A DNA stretch of 35,677 nucleotides, taken from the IMG/VR virus record IMGVR_UViG_3300010885_005784, positions 1-35,677 of that record. One strand, written 5' to 3'. Within the stretch, counting starts at the first letter, position 1. Each line of letters starts with the position of its first letter. This document shows positions 22,666 through 30,695 of the stretch, in pieces. The translations under genes and the position numbers were made by a program. Source of the DNA: a virus. Under the pieces are notes generated by a model. The model saw only the letters and a program-made list of their open reading frames with translations. It did no database searches and was not told the origin of the DNA.

Positions 22666-23142
22666 TTAAGATAAAAACAACGTCCGTTCGTCGATGCGAC
22701 GCTTTTGCAAGCCCTTGAGGATCTTCCCGCCAGCCATGCAGTATTTCAAAAGCTCATCAGACGCCCCAGCCATATCCCCGCGCAGTGCTTTCTGTCGAAG
22801 GGTTGAGCGCTGAAGCGTGCCTAGCCCAACGTTGAAAGAAAAGGATACCAACGCATCAAACTGTCCTTGAGTAAGAGGAACAGGACAATAAGTAGCCACT
22901 CCCTTCTCAAAGCGAGCAAGATCCGCCCTAAGTATTGCATCGACTTCCTCCATTGAGTGTTTGCGCATCGCCTCTGGTGGGGGCACAAAGGCGTCCCGCT
23001 GGTCTATCTTGAGCTTTCCCTGCTCGGGAAACATGACATGGCCAACTCCAATCGTCCAAAGGCGAGCCGGGCAACGATACGGGTTCTGCCTTACGCCTTC
23101 GTGATGGCGGATCATGTGAAGGCATTTTTCAGAGATTTTCAT
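22666..23142 (-). CDS. GH24 lysozyme endolysin
   Basis: A 158-residue T4-type lysozyme that hydrolyses peptidoglycan at lysis. The active-site block is HHEGVRQNPYRCPARLWTIG: Glu15, Cys24 and Thr30 stand in the positions of Glu11, Asp20 and Thr26 of T4 lysozyme. The family features FDALVSFSFNVGLGTL and an end of LLKYCMAGGKILKGLQKRR follow. The start at 23142 (MKISEKCLHMI) overlaps the holin stop (ATGA); an in-frame start at 23214 lies inside the holin gene and is not preferred. No signal-anchor sequence is seen, so it needs the upstream holin to reach the wall. Length is normal for the family. Confidence 0.92.
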   Translation of the reverse strand: MKISEKCLHMIRHHEGVRQNPYRCPARLWTIGVGHVMFPEQGKLKIDQRDAFVPPPEAMRKHSMEEVDAILRADLARFEKGVATYCPVPLTQGQFDALVSFSFNVGLGTLQRSTLRQKALRGDMAGASDELLKYCMAGGKILKGLQKRRIDERTLFLS

Positions 23143-23654
23143 TTGCCAAAGGCTCTGCCGCCAAAGTGGAAGGCAATGATCGATGCAAACAAGGCTTGGG
23201 TGTCTGAGTCCCACAGCATCTCTAGCAGGTCATTGAAAGGCACGCTCATATAGTAGCCATACCAGAAACCCCCAATATCCACAAAGACCAATAGAAAAAA
23301 GAAGCCGTATGTAATAACAGGACGGACACTTGCTCTTAGATTCTTCATCCATGGGCTTGTTCCTTCATTCAGGGCTGTGTCGTGGGCGTAGACAGCCTGC
23401 ATTTCAGCCTGCTGAGCCCCTATAAGAACCTGAGCGGTGTTAGCCGCACTCTCGGTAGCCAGTTGCTCTGATTTGATGTGCTCGACCCTCTCTTGGGCCT
23501 CAAAGCCTGCTTTACGAAGCTCCAGCTCACGGGTGATCTGCATCTGGGCTAGGTCTAGCTCGTGCTTTTTATCTGAGCGGTCTTGGAAGAACTCCAAAAG
23601 CTTGGGCAAACCGCCCATCAGAAAGGAGATCAGGGTAGACAAGAGGGTCAGCAT
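23139..23654 (-). CDS. 3TM-type holin
   Basis: A 171-residue membrane protein that probably makes the holes for lysozyme release. It has a hydrophobic N-terminus (LTLLSTLISFLMGGLPKLL), a long amphipathic coiled-coil (residues 25-95), and a C-terminal membrane region: SVRPVITYGFFFLLVFVD (109-126) and ALFASIIAFHFGGRAFGK (154-171). The RPVITY and FHFGGRAF ends match the 3TM holin family (GTA-type holins). It is placed directly before the lysozyme with overlapping stop and start codons, as lysis genes usually are. A separate small membrane protein upstream (23648-23923) may be a partner or antagonist. Confidence 0.82.
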   Translation of the reverse strand: MLTLLSTLISFLMGGLPKLLEFFQDRSDKKHELDLAQMQITRELELRKAGFEAQERVEHIKSEQLATESAANTAQVLIGAQQAEMQAVYAHDTALNEGTSPWMKNLRASVRPVITYGFFFLLVFVDIGGFWYGYYMSVPFNDLLEMLWDSDTQALFASIIAFHFGGRAFGK

Positions 23655-23923
23655 TTTGGATCCTTTGGTTTAGTGTCTTCATTCTGCATGAGTTTGATAC
23701 CAGAAAGGAACCCAATCATGCCGCCGATAAGAGTAGAAAAAGCGGGTGAAATCATCTTGAAGATCTCTGCGTTGTCCACTTCCTTGGCCCACAGTCCAAG
23801 CATAAAGCTGATTACCATAGCCAAGACGGAGATGCACAGGGTTGCACTTACCATGAGAGTCACCCACAGCGTCAACTTCTCTTTCACTTCTATTTGTGGT
23901 TTCGGTATTGGTTTCTTGGTCAT
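23648..23923 (-). CDS. Small two-TM protein of lysis block
   Basis: A 91-residue protein with two membrane helices, about 19-44 (LWVTLMVSATLCISVLAMVI and on) and 60-78 (AFSTLIGGMIGFLSGIKLM), and charged ends (MTKKPIPKPQIEVKEK; NEDTKPKDPKC). It overlaps the holin start by 7 bases. The size and place fit an antiholin or a second holin, but there is no family mark. It is read between the coiled-coil gene (overlap ATGA) and the holin. It lacks an enzymatic motif. Confidence 0.65.
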   Translation of the reverse strand: MTKKPIPKPQIEVKEKLTLWVTLMVSATLCISVLAMVISFMLGLWAKEVDNAEIFKMISPAFSTLIGGMIGFLSGIKLMQNEDTKPKDPKC

Positions 23924-24156
23924 ACATAAATGTCCAGCTTACGATTTGTGAATATCTCCATGCGGAGCCGCTCTTGAACAACTTTCCTGCAATAGATCTC
24001 AAACCCAATGTCCTGCAATTCGGTTTGCTTTTGCTTGGCCACCTCGAGCGTCTTGTTAACCTGTTGCTGTTTCTCTAACTTAACTTGAGCAAGGTCATGC
24101 TTGTCAGGGTAACCAGACGGTTGAACAGTCGGAAATAGTCTAATGGTCTCAATCAT
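23920..24156 (-). CDS. Coiled-coil hypothetical protein
   Basis: A 78-residue protein starting MIETIRLFPTVQPSGYPDKH. The middle (LAQVKLEKQQQVNKTLEVAK) is a coiled coil, and the end is basic. No signal peptide or membrane helix is seen. It is coupled to both neighbours by ATGA overlaps (24153-24156 and 23920-23923), so it belongs to the lysis block. Without a membrane anchor a spanin role is unlikely. It may be a cytoplasmic partner; function unknown. Confidence 0.6.
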   Translation of the reverse strand: MIETIRLFPTVQPSGYPDKHDLAQVKLEKQQQVNKTLEVAKQKQTELQDIGFEIYCRKVVQERLRMEIFTNRKLDIYV

Positions 24157-24437
24157 TTGCCTTCCCTTTCTCTAGCCCGTGCGTAAAAGTACAGAACTTT
24201 TGCTCTTAACTCCGCACTATCCGCTACCCCTGCCCACATGGACAGGTTGTTCCAAATGCCTACCAACTGATCTGAACTACAAGAATTTCCGTTTGTTGTC
24301 AGCCACCGAGATAACTCCATGTGGCGCAACGTTGGCTCGTTTATCCAGCTCAGCCCATAAAAATCAGAGACGATGCAGTGTTCTTTAGCAGTTGCTCCTG
24401 CCAATAACAGCAACAGTAATAGGACGACAAAACGCAT
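24153..24437 (-). CDS. Signal-peptide protein of lysis block
   Basis: A 94-residue protein with a strong secretion signal (MRFVVLLLLLLLAGATA, predicted cut after Ala17 or so). The mature part is about 77 residues and includes two Cys (HCIVSDF and SCSSDQL), which could form a disulfide. There is no lipobox, so it is a periplasmic rather than lipid-anchored protein. A conserved-looking core is WINEPTLRHMELSRWL and LVGIWNNLSMWAG. It does not match the proline-rich outer spanin Rz1. It could be a small periplasmic factor used at lysis or exclusion. Its stop overlaps the next start. Confidence 0.65.
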   Translation of the reverse strand: MRFVVLLLLLLLAGATAKEHCIVSDFYGLSWINEPTLRHMELSRWLTTNGNSCSSDQLVGIWNNLSMWAGVADSAELRAKVLYFYARAREREGK

Positions 24438-24444
24438 CCATTGC

Positions 24445-24639
24445 TCACAAACCCAAAATCTTTTTAATTAACTCGCCAGCCACTCCGGGGCCAAACAGAA
24501 CGCAGACAATCACCCCATACAAGAGGTACTCAATCTTCGTCATGCGCTTGTCCCCATCACGCAGGGATCGATCAATACTGCTGTATCTTTCAAAACAGAC
24601 GGCTTCATGTACAGCCAATTTTGTCTCAACCGATTCCAT
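24445..24639 (-). CDS. XhlA-like membrane-anchored coiled-coil protein
   Basis: A 64-residue protein with an N-terminal helix or coiled coil (MESVETKLAVHEAVCFERYS) and a C-terminal membrane helix (IEYLLYGVIVCVLFGPGVAG, residues 36-55). This layout recalls XhlA-type proteins that sit next to holins. I chose ATG 24639 because AAGGAA lies four bases upstream; an in-frame ATG at 24660 would start within the hairpin before it. It is preceded by a C(UUCG)G hairpin. A role in lysis is inferred from its place. Other possibility: a plain small membrane protein. Confidence 0.6.
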   Translation of the reverse strand: MESVETKLAVHEAVCFERYSSIDRSLRDGDKRMTKIEYLLYGVIVCVLFGPGVAGELIKKILGL

Positions 24640-24649
24640 AAAATTCCTT

Positions 24650-24672
24650 AAAGAAGCCACCCGAAGGTGGCT
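24650..24672 (-). terminator. UUCG hairpin before the XhlA-like gene
   Basis: On the minus strand AGCCACC-TTCG-GGTGGCT gives seven pairs closed by a C(UUCG)G tetraloop (24655-24672), followed by TCTTT (24650-24654) and directly by the AAGGAA ribosome site. A short U-rich tail allows a partial terminator or, as likely, an mRNA processing or stabilising hairpin. It separates the fibre-linked genes from the lysis block. Confidence 0.65.
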
Positions 24673-24676
24673 AGTT

Positions 24677-24913
24677 TTAGTTTACTGTTACGTCAGTAAC
24701 TGCCTCTTCAGGCTTTGCCTCTAACGCATCTTTCAGCATTCTAAAGAAGGCATCTCTGCCTACTTGCAACTGATCCACGTTGAACCTAGCTGAATCAAGC
24801 TTGCGATCCAAGTCAGCGACATGGTTGAGCAACATCTGCTGTTGCTGTGTCATGTCTTCAAACTTAAACTCAACGCCGTCGATTGTCACAGGGGTTTTTT
24901 CGTTTTTTCCCAT
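24677..24913 (-). CDS. Small coiled-coil protein (DUF6447-like)
   Basis: A 78-residue protein beginning MGKNEKTPVTIDGVEFKFED and running through a coiled coil (MLLNHVADLDRKLDSARFNV, then QVGRDAFFRMLKDAL). The pattern of a short beta start (VTIDGVEFKFED) and paired helices resembles DUF6447, a family that I recall as common in aquatic phages. A strong AAAGGAAA lies upstream. It sits between the tail fibre and lysis genes and might be a fibre assembly chaperone, but that is guesswork. The UUCG hairpin follows directly. Confidence 0.6.
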   Translation of the reverse strand: MGKNEKTPVTIDGVEFKFEDMTQQQQMLLNHVADLDRKLDSARFNVDQLQVGRDAFFRMLKDALEAKPEEAVTDVTVN

Positions 24914-24959
24914 GATGTTTCCTTTAGTGTGCCACCAAGATCGAGTGATGGCTTCTCGT

Positions 24960-25175
24960 TTAAGCGGATGCGGCTTGCAGAGGTGCTAAGTCCTCATTTG
25001 TCCAAAAATCTTTTGCAATCATCAAAACTAAATGTTCTTTGTTCCTAGACAGGCAGTCTGCCCAATCTTCAGCAGTCATGCCTTCTGGCTTACCGCCATT
25101 GATAAGGTTAACGCTGTCTAGGCAAGCGGAGTAGTGCTTGGCAATTTGTTCTGCGGTGATAGTTTCAGTAGTCAT
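24960..25175 (-). CDS. Small conserved-looking protein downstream of tail fibre
   Basis: A 71-residue protein, MTTETITAEQIAKHYSACLD at the start, with TAEDWADCLSRNKEHLVLM and KDFWTNEDLAPL further on. It is entirely helical and has two Cys. I recall similar small proteins after fibre genes in freshwater phages; no function is known to me. A strong AAGGAAAA ribosome site lies upstream. A role in fibre folding is possible from its place, no more. Confidence 0.65.
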   Translation of the reverse strand: MTTETITAEQIAKHYSACLDSVNLINGGKPEGMTAEDWADCLSRNKEHLVLMIAKDFWTNEDLAPLQAASA

Positions 25176-25184
25176 GGTTTTCCT

Positions 25185-27899
25185 TTAAAGGTTAGCGGCA
25201 TCCAAACGTGCCTTGAGTGATTCAATGATTGCTTGTTGTTCTTGGATAGCCGCAGTCAATAATGGAATCAAAGCAGACTTATCAACCATTTGGTATTTTG
25301 GTGTGTTGTCTTCATTGACAGCATCTTTTTCACCAGTTACGGCAGAAGGCACAACGTCTTGAAGTTCGTGAGCAACAAAGAAGTCAATATCTTCTGTTGC
25401 ATCATTCATGCGGCCTGTTGATGGCTTAAGTAAAGCAACCTTTGATAAAGCGTTTTGAACCGCACCACTTACCGTTTTTGCTCTGTAGTCAGAAGTAGTG
25501 TTGTAAACAACCAAACCACCTGCTCGGTTATATGTAATTGATCCACGAGCTGTATACGCTGTTTCAGTACCAAACTCAAAGAAAAAATTGTTTCCAGCAG
25601 TTGCCCCGTTCCATATAGAAACAGGTTGTTGACCAGCAGTTGAAGAATAAAAAGTACTTGCATTTCCTGCCGCTGTAGTAGTGCCAACTAACAATCTACC
25701 GCTTGAGTCTATACGGGCAACCTCAGAATCCGTAATGTAGAAAATATGCTCTCCTCGAGTCATTTTCATCATTTTTTGTTGAGTAGTTCCACTCCCTGCA
25801 CCGCCACCTAGAAATAAAAATCCCGCATTTCCGGCAATAGATGACATGGATACAGAAATACTGCTGAATTGTGTTGTTGCACCCGTGTAAGTAGCGTTAA
25901 TGAATGGGGTGTATGTTCCATCAACACCACTTGTGTTAAATGCACCAGCACCAGTAACACATAATTTGGATGAAGCATATTGGCTTGTAGTACCCACTAG
26001 CAAATTACCAGAGCTATCAAAGATACCCCGTGGATTCCCATCCCCATCAGACAGCACGATGTTGTTGCTTGCTGTGCGAATGTCTAGGCCACCTTGGTTG
26101 CCTGTGTAATTTCCAAGTATTACATTCTTAGATCCTGTGGTCATGTCATAACCAGAACCAGCTCCAGTTGAAGAAGAAACAGAACCTAAAAATACATTGT
26201 ATGAACCAGTTGTAACGCTATATCCAGCACCAAGACCAATAAATGTATTTTTCTGACCCGTTGTATTGCTATACCCAGCCTGATAACCAACAGCAGTGTT
26301 GTTAGATGCTGTGGTGTTGGAGTTAAGCGACAAACTTCCCACGGCGGTGTTATACGATCCAGAAGAATTTACAACTGTATTGGGGCCAGATTGATAACCA
26401 AGATAGGTGTTATCTGTTCCAGTTAACTGCCCATAACCAGCTTGCACTCCTAATGTGGTTAGCTTTGTACTTGTTGTATTGCTGTAAGCCGCCTGATAAC
26501 CTACAGCAGTGTTGTTGGATGCCGTGGTGTTTACGGCAAGTGATGCATAACCAACGGAGGTGTTGTTTGAACCTGTTGTGTTTGTGCTCAACGCCCCAGA
26601 ACCAAAAGCATTGTTGTAATTGCCTGTGGTGTTTGCTTTTAGAGCCGCATCAACGTTACCAGTATGAAATCCACCAAAGGCACTATTGGCAACGCCCGTA
26701 GTATTTGCGTAAAGGGCTTGGTGTCCAAATGCATTGTTTGCTGTAGCCGTAGTATTTGAGTAAGCCGCTTGATAACCTACAGCAGTATTGTTAGATGCTG
26801 TGGTGTTGGAGAAAAGGGCGCTGTCACCCATTGCGGTGTTAGAAGCGCCAGTTGTGTTTCCACCAAGTGAGTGTTTACCAACAGCAGTATTGTTTGCACC
26901 AGTTGTATTTGCATCTAAAGAGCGAGAGCCAATTGCAGTTATGTTTACACCAGTAGTATTAGATAAACCTGCTTGAAAGCCTGCAAATAAATTTTCATCC
27001 CCCGTAGTATTGCTATACCCCGCCTGATAACCTACGGCGGTGTTGTTAGATGCTGTGGTGTTAAAGCGAAGTGCCTGTTGACCAACGGCTACGTTATAGC
27101 TTCCTGTCGTATTTGCATACAAAGCCGCTGAACCAATGCCTGTAACACCATCGCCAGTTGTATTTCCCAAACCAGCTTGCGTTCCAATAAATGTTGCGTT
27201 TGTTCCAGTAGTCAGTGCATAACCAGCTTGATAACCAACAAGCGTTTGATTTTGACTTGTAGTATTGCTGTACCCTGCCTGATAGCCAACGGCAGTATTG
27301 TTAGATGCTGTGGTGTTTGACTGAAGTGCGTTTGCACCTAAAGCGGTATTATTTGAGCCAGTTGTGTTTCGTCCCAATGCACCAAAATCAACGCCATTTT
27401 GACCAGCGCCTATGGCAGTGTTGTAACCACCTGTTGTATTAAAATATAAAGAATATCCACCAACAGCGGTATTAGAAACGCCAGATGTGTTTGCATTTCC
27501 AGCGCCATATCCAACACCCGTTACCAATACGCCTGTATTAGCACCAGCCAAAGCAGTAGCACCCACCGCAGTATTGGTAGACACACCACCAGTACCACGG
27601 CCAATCGTCAAGCCATACAGCAGACCGTTGGTTGCAGAACTATCTTTGATCAGCTTACCAGTCGTACCGTCAAACAGAACAACACCGTTAGCTGTTGCGG
27701 AGGCTGGGCCAACCACATCACCAGCGGCGCCTGCGGCTGAAGCCAGCAACGTCACAGCACCAGAACTGTTCTCGTAATAAAGTTTGCCATCAACAGTATT
27801 GATTGCCAACTCTCCAGCCACAAGGTTTGCCGCAAGAGGTACAGCCGCCGCTGTGGTGCTGTAGTAAAGCTGAATTGGTGTAAAGCCTGCTTGTGCCAT
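25185..27899 (-). CDS. Trimeric tail fibre with YadA-like repeats and S74 chaperone
   Basis: A 904-residue tail fibre. The N-terminus (GFTPIQLYYSTT, GELAINTVDGKLYYE) is a common phage fibre base. Residues about 105-615 are left-handed-helix repeats like those of YadA heads (NTAVGYQAGYSNTTG, AFGSGALSTNTTG), each about 14 residues. A linker with two IDSSGRLLVGTT-like segments follows. Residues about 801-904 are an S74 intramolecular chaperone: TSDYRAK places Ser803 and Lys808 where the self-cleavage dyad of endosialidase-type chaperones lies, and the end ALIPLLTAAIQEQQAIIESL is the family's helical tail. The chaperone would be cut off after trimer folding. The receptor-binding part probably lies in 620-800. 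Confidence 0.9.
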   Translation of the reverse strand: MAQAGFTPIQLYYSTTAAAVPLAANLVAGELAINTVDGKLYYENSSGAVTLLASAAGAAGDVVGPASATANGVVLFDGTTGKLIKDSSATNGLLYGLTIGRGTGGVSTNTAVGATALAGANTGVLVTGVGYGAGNANTSGVSNTAVGGYSLYFNTTGGYNTAIGAGQNGVDFGALGRNTTGSNNTALGANALQSNTTASNNTAVGYQAGYSNTTSQNQTLVGYQAGYALTTGTNATFIGTQAGLGNTTGDGVTGIGSAALYANTTGSYNVAVGQQALRFNTTASNNTAVGYQAGYSNTTGDENLFAGFQAGLSNTTGVNITAIGSRSLDANTTGANNTAVGKHSLGGNTTGASNTAMGDSALFSNTTASNNTAVGYQAAYSNTTATANNAFGHQALYANTTGVANSAFGGFHTGNVDAALKANTTGNYNNAFGSGALSTNTTGSNNTSVGYASLAVNTTASNNTAVGYQAAYSNTTSTKLTTLGVQAGYGQLTGTDNTYLGYQSGPNTVVNSSGSYNTAVGSLSLNSNTTASNNTAVGYQAGYSNTTGQKNTFIGLGAGYSVTTGSYNVFLGSVSSSTGAGSGYDMTTGSKNVILGNYTGNQGGLDIRTASNNIVLSDGDGNPRGIFDSSGNLLVGTTSQYASSKLCVTGAGAFNTSGVDGTYTPFINATYTGATTQFSSISVSMSSIAGNAGFLFLGGGAGSGTTQQKMMKMTRGEHIFYITDSEVARIDSSGRLLVGTTTAAGNASTFYSSTAGQQPVSIWNGATAGNNFFFEFGTETAYTARGSITYNRAGGLVVYNTTSDYRAKTVSGAVQNALSKVALLKPSTGRMNDATEDIDFFVAHELQDVVPSAVTGEKDAVNEDNTPKYQMVDKSALIPLLTAAIQEQQAIIESLKARLDAANL
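26055..27587 (-). repeat. YadA-like repeats with five near-identical DNA units
   Basis: Codes for residues about 105-615 of the S74 fibre, some 35 short repeats of type NTxxGxxAxxxNTTGxxN. Within it the block for TTASNNTAVGYQAGYSNTT (or AAYSNTT) occurs five times, starting near 26280, 26492, 26770, 27023 and 27278 on the plus strand. These blocks of about 40 bases are almost identical at the DNA level, including synonymous positions, and lie 210-280 bases apart. Confidence 0.9.
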
Positions 27900-27910
27900 T
27901 ATCTATTTCC

Positions 27911-30346
27911 TTAGAATGTTCCGCCAGAGATGCCCGACCACACTGGTGCGCTGGCTCCTGCCGATGTTAATACTTGTCCAGCCGTTCCTGCCGCAGTGTA
28001 TGCATGAGCAGTTCCAGTTCCATAACCAGCTCCGCCAGCAGTCGCTGTAGCAGTTGAATTCGTACCACCATTTGCAATCGGTAGTGTACCTGTTACGCCC
28101 GTTGTTAGGGGCAAACCCGTAGCGTTTGTCAGCACGCCAGAAGAGGGTGTTCCAAGGGCTGGAGTGACCAAAGTTGGGCTAGTCGCAAAGACCAAAGCAC
28201 CAGAGCCAGTCTCATCCGTCACAGCCGACGCTAAGTTAGCTGACGTAGGTGTCGCCAAGAACGTTGCTACACCAGTTCCAAGACCACTGATACCAGTTGA
28301 AACAGGAAGACCTGTTGCATTTGTGAGGGTTCCGCTAGAAGGCGTGCCTAGCGCACCATTAAACGTTACAAAGGCGCCAGCAGAGCCTACGTTGACCGCC
28401 AAAGCAGTTGCAACTCCAGTTCCAAGACCAGTGATAGATCCCACCGCTGGGGTGACTGTTGTATTGGCCGCCAAAGTCAATTGACCTTGAGCATTTACAG
28501 TAAAAGTCCCAACTTGAGTTGCAGATCCGTAGGAGGCGGCTGTCACCGCTGTGTTGGTGATGCTGAACTGAGTACCTGTAAGGGTTAAACCTGTACCTGC
28601 TGTATATGTACCAGAACCTGAAAACTGAATCCATGTCACAGGGCTTGTGCCAACAACAGTTACTGGGTCGGTTTGAACCCATCCAGTGTTTGCGTACAAA
28701 GTACCGTTTGACACAAAGGTAAAGTCACCACTTGCCATTTCAGCCGCAGTGTCAAAGTCAGTTGCACGAGTCAGAACAGTACCGCCTGTTGCCCACGTGT
28801 AAATGCCGTTGTTGGCTTGCGTAGCTTCGTTCTTAATCAGTACACGGTCGGTATTAAGGAGCGTATAGCCGTCCAAAGTGGTCAAAGCCACTGACAATGT
28901 CAAAGTGGCGCCAACTCCCGCAGTGCCGTTGTTGTAAGTCACTGTGCCGCCAGTGATTGATGCAAGCGTTCCAGTGGTAGCCGCCGCGCAAGACGCATGA
29001 ACATGAAGTCCCTCAGCAACCGCATCCACATACTGTTTTGTCGCTAACTGAAGCGCAGATGTAGGGTCTTGCGTTACCGCAACAGATGTTAGACCACCTA
29101 GCGTCAAACTAGATGCGCCCAACGCAATAGCTGTAGTTCCAACAGTCACCGAAGAGTTGGTCAGGCTTGCATTTGCAATGTTTGTCAGGGTATTGCTGGC
29201 GCCACTGATTGTCTTGTTGGTCAGTGTCTGAGTGCCAGTCAACGTAGCAACAGTCGAGTCAATGGCAATCGTCACAGCGGCAGATCCGTTGTAGGACGTA
29301 CCTGACAGACCTGTACTAATGGTCAGAGCATTAGATGCTGTAGCTGTTACGGTGACTGATCCACCTAAACTTACGGAAGATCCGTTGATCGTGATCGCGC
29401 TGTTGGCAAGCTGACCGTTGGTCACCGTACCACTCAAAGCGGTGGTGGGAATAGTCGTACTAGCGGTCATGGCGCTTGTGCCATTACCGTACACATAACC
29501 AGTCAGAGTGCCAGCTCCAGTTCCACCGCTAGAAGCATTTAAAACGCCGCTTAAAACAACGTTGCCAGAAGTAGCTGTAGAAGGCGAGAACCCAGTAGAT
29601 CCTGCGCTAAAAGAGCTTACGCCGCCAGCAACAGAGAACTGTCTCCAAGATCCAGCAGAATAGCCATCAAAGGTCTGCGTGTCTGTATTAAACCTGAACT
29701 GACCATTTGCGCCTACGGGTTGCTGTGCAGTTGATCCCTTCGGGATAGTTACCCCACCAGTGCCGGGCAATATCGGATTCGCAGAGATGCTGAACGTAGG
29801 AGCACCAGAGGCGCCATTACCATTAACCACATCGATCTGATCTGCCGTGCCTGTTAAGTCGCGACCAGCCACAGTGGTTCCACCACCAGTCAGGGCCAAC
29901 ATGCCCGTGCCAGATAGGTTGGCCACAGAGGCGGCAACACCAGTCAGAGCAAACGTTGGGTTACCTGATACGCCGCTACCATCAGTAACGCTTAAACCAA
30001 CGCCAGAGGCTGTCAAAGTTCTAGCGACTACTGAGCCACCAGATTTGACAATAATCCCGTTAGACGCCGTTTCAAGGCTTCCTGAGACGCCATTTAAGGT
30101 GATCTGAAGCGTAGACTGAGCGCCGCCATCCACTAAACCAATACCAGTTGCGCCAGAAAGGGCTCGGCTATTAGGCAGGGACGGCTGTTGATTAACAGTC
30201 AAAAAGGTCTGAGTTTGACTTGGAGAGGCGGAAATAGCACCAGTCGTTGTCTGTACGGTCTGACCATTCTGAACGATAGGAACAGCTTCTGTGCCCGTAA
30301 TCGCGCCAGCTTGTGGTAGTTGGGTAATCGTTACTTGTGCGGACAT
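27911..30346 (-). CDS. Long tail fibre protein
   Basis: An 811-residue beta-rich tail fibre. Residues 1-50 are a probable attachment domain ([20 protein letters not shown]). Residues about 435-575 are a domain that I know from many phage fibres, [16 protein letters not shown] to [20 protein letters not shown] and WIQFSG. The last 190 residues repeat [16 protein letters not shown] and [11 protein letters not shown] twice each, and the protein ends SGISGGTF. There is no chaperone at its end, unlike the next fibre downstream. The ribosome site is weak, and the stop of the zinc-ribbon gene lies two bases away, so coupling is likely. It probably forms the base or shaft of the fibre. Confidence 0.82.
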   Translation of the reverse strand: MSAQVTITQLPQAGAITGTEAVPIVQNGQTVQTTTGAISASPSQTQTFLTVNQQPSLPNSRALSGATGIGLVDGGAQSTLQITLNGVSGSLETASNGIIVKSGGSVVARTLTASGVGLSVTDGSGVSGNPTFALTGVAASVANLSGTGMLALTGGGTTVAGRDLTGTADQIDVVNGNGASGAPTFSISANPILPGTGGVTIPKGSTAQQPVGANGQFRFNTDTQTFDGYSAGSWRQFSVAGGVSSFSAGSTGFSPSTATSGNVVLSGVLNASSGGTGAGTLTGYVYGNGTSAMTASTTIPTTALSGTVTNGQLANSAITINGSSVSLGGSVTVTATASNALTISTGLSGTSYNGSAAVTIAIDSTVATLTGTQTLTNKTISGASNTLTNIANASLTNSSVTVGTTAIALGASSLTLGGLTSVAVTQDPTSALQLATKQYVDAVAEGLHVHASCAAATTGTLASITGGTVTYNNGTAGVGATLTLSVALTTLDGYTLLNTDRVLIKNEATQANNGIYTWATGGTVLTRATDFDTAAEMASGDFTFVSNGTLYANTGWVQTDPVTVVGTSPVTWIQFSGSGTYTAGTGLTLTGTQFSITNTAVTAASYGSATQVGTFTVNAQGQLTLAANTTVTPAVGSITGLGTGVATALAVNVGSAGAFVTFNGALGTPSSGTLTNATGLPVSTGISGLGTGVATFLATPTSANLASAVTDETGSGALVFATSPTLVTPALGTPSSGVLTNATGLPLTTGVTGTLPIANGGTNSTATATAGGAGYGTGTAHAYTAAGTAGQVLTSAGASAPVWSGISGGTF

Positions 30347-30347
30347 A

Positions 30348-30695
30348 TTATGGGCTCAGTTGGTCAAGGTTGCCGTTATTCTCAGGATCCTGAGTATTCC
30401 CCTCTGTCGAGATGATAAAGCTACCACCAGTAATACCGTTTTGGGTCGTGACAATGTTATTGTCATTGGCGGCGACGCTCACGTCAGGACGTGGGAATCT
30501 GATCGTTATTCTCTCAGTTTTACGGGCAGGCAATCGGTACGGGTCTTTTTCATCATTGCATCCCCTGTTGCACACCATAAGCCCGGGAAAATTATTATCG
30601 GGACTAAGCTCGACGTGCGCCCTTTTCATCTTACACCTATCGCACACCGCGATAGAAAGGACAGCATTTCCACGTGTATCAAGAAAAATTGGCAC
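30348..30695 (-). CDS. Small zinc-ribbon protein
   Basis: A 115-residue protein with four cysteines in two pairs, Cys18/Cys21 (CDRC) and Cys42/Cys46 (CNRGC), a likely zinc knuckle. After it, [20 protein letters not shown] is a block that I recognise from phage proteins between structural genes. The C-terminal 45 residues are Asn/Gly-rich and probably loose. The start is GTG 30695 with AGAGGAAG six bases upstream; both lie inside the last codons of the homing endonuclease gene. Function unknown; zinc-binding and late position suggest a virion or assembly role. Confidence 0.75.
   Translation of the reverse strand: MPIFLDTRGNAVLSIAVCDRCKMKRAHVELSPDNNFPGLMVCNRGCNDEKDPYRLPARKTERITIRFPRPDVSVAANDNNIVTTQNGITGGSFIISTEGNTQDPENNGNLDQLSP

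Noticed and set aside
26055-27587. Regularly spaced near-identical repeats that look like a CRISPR array
   Set aside because: The repeats lie in one open frame of a tail fibre, spacings vary from 210 to 280 bases, and the protein reads as YadA-like repeats. No cas genes are present.
25185-30346. Possible diversity-generating retroelement acting on the tail fibres
   Set aside because: No reverse transcriptase gene, no template repeat and no adenine-biased variable end are visible in the window.
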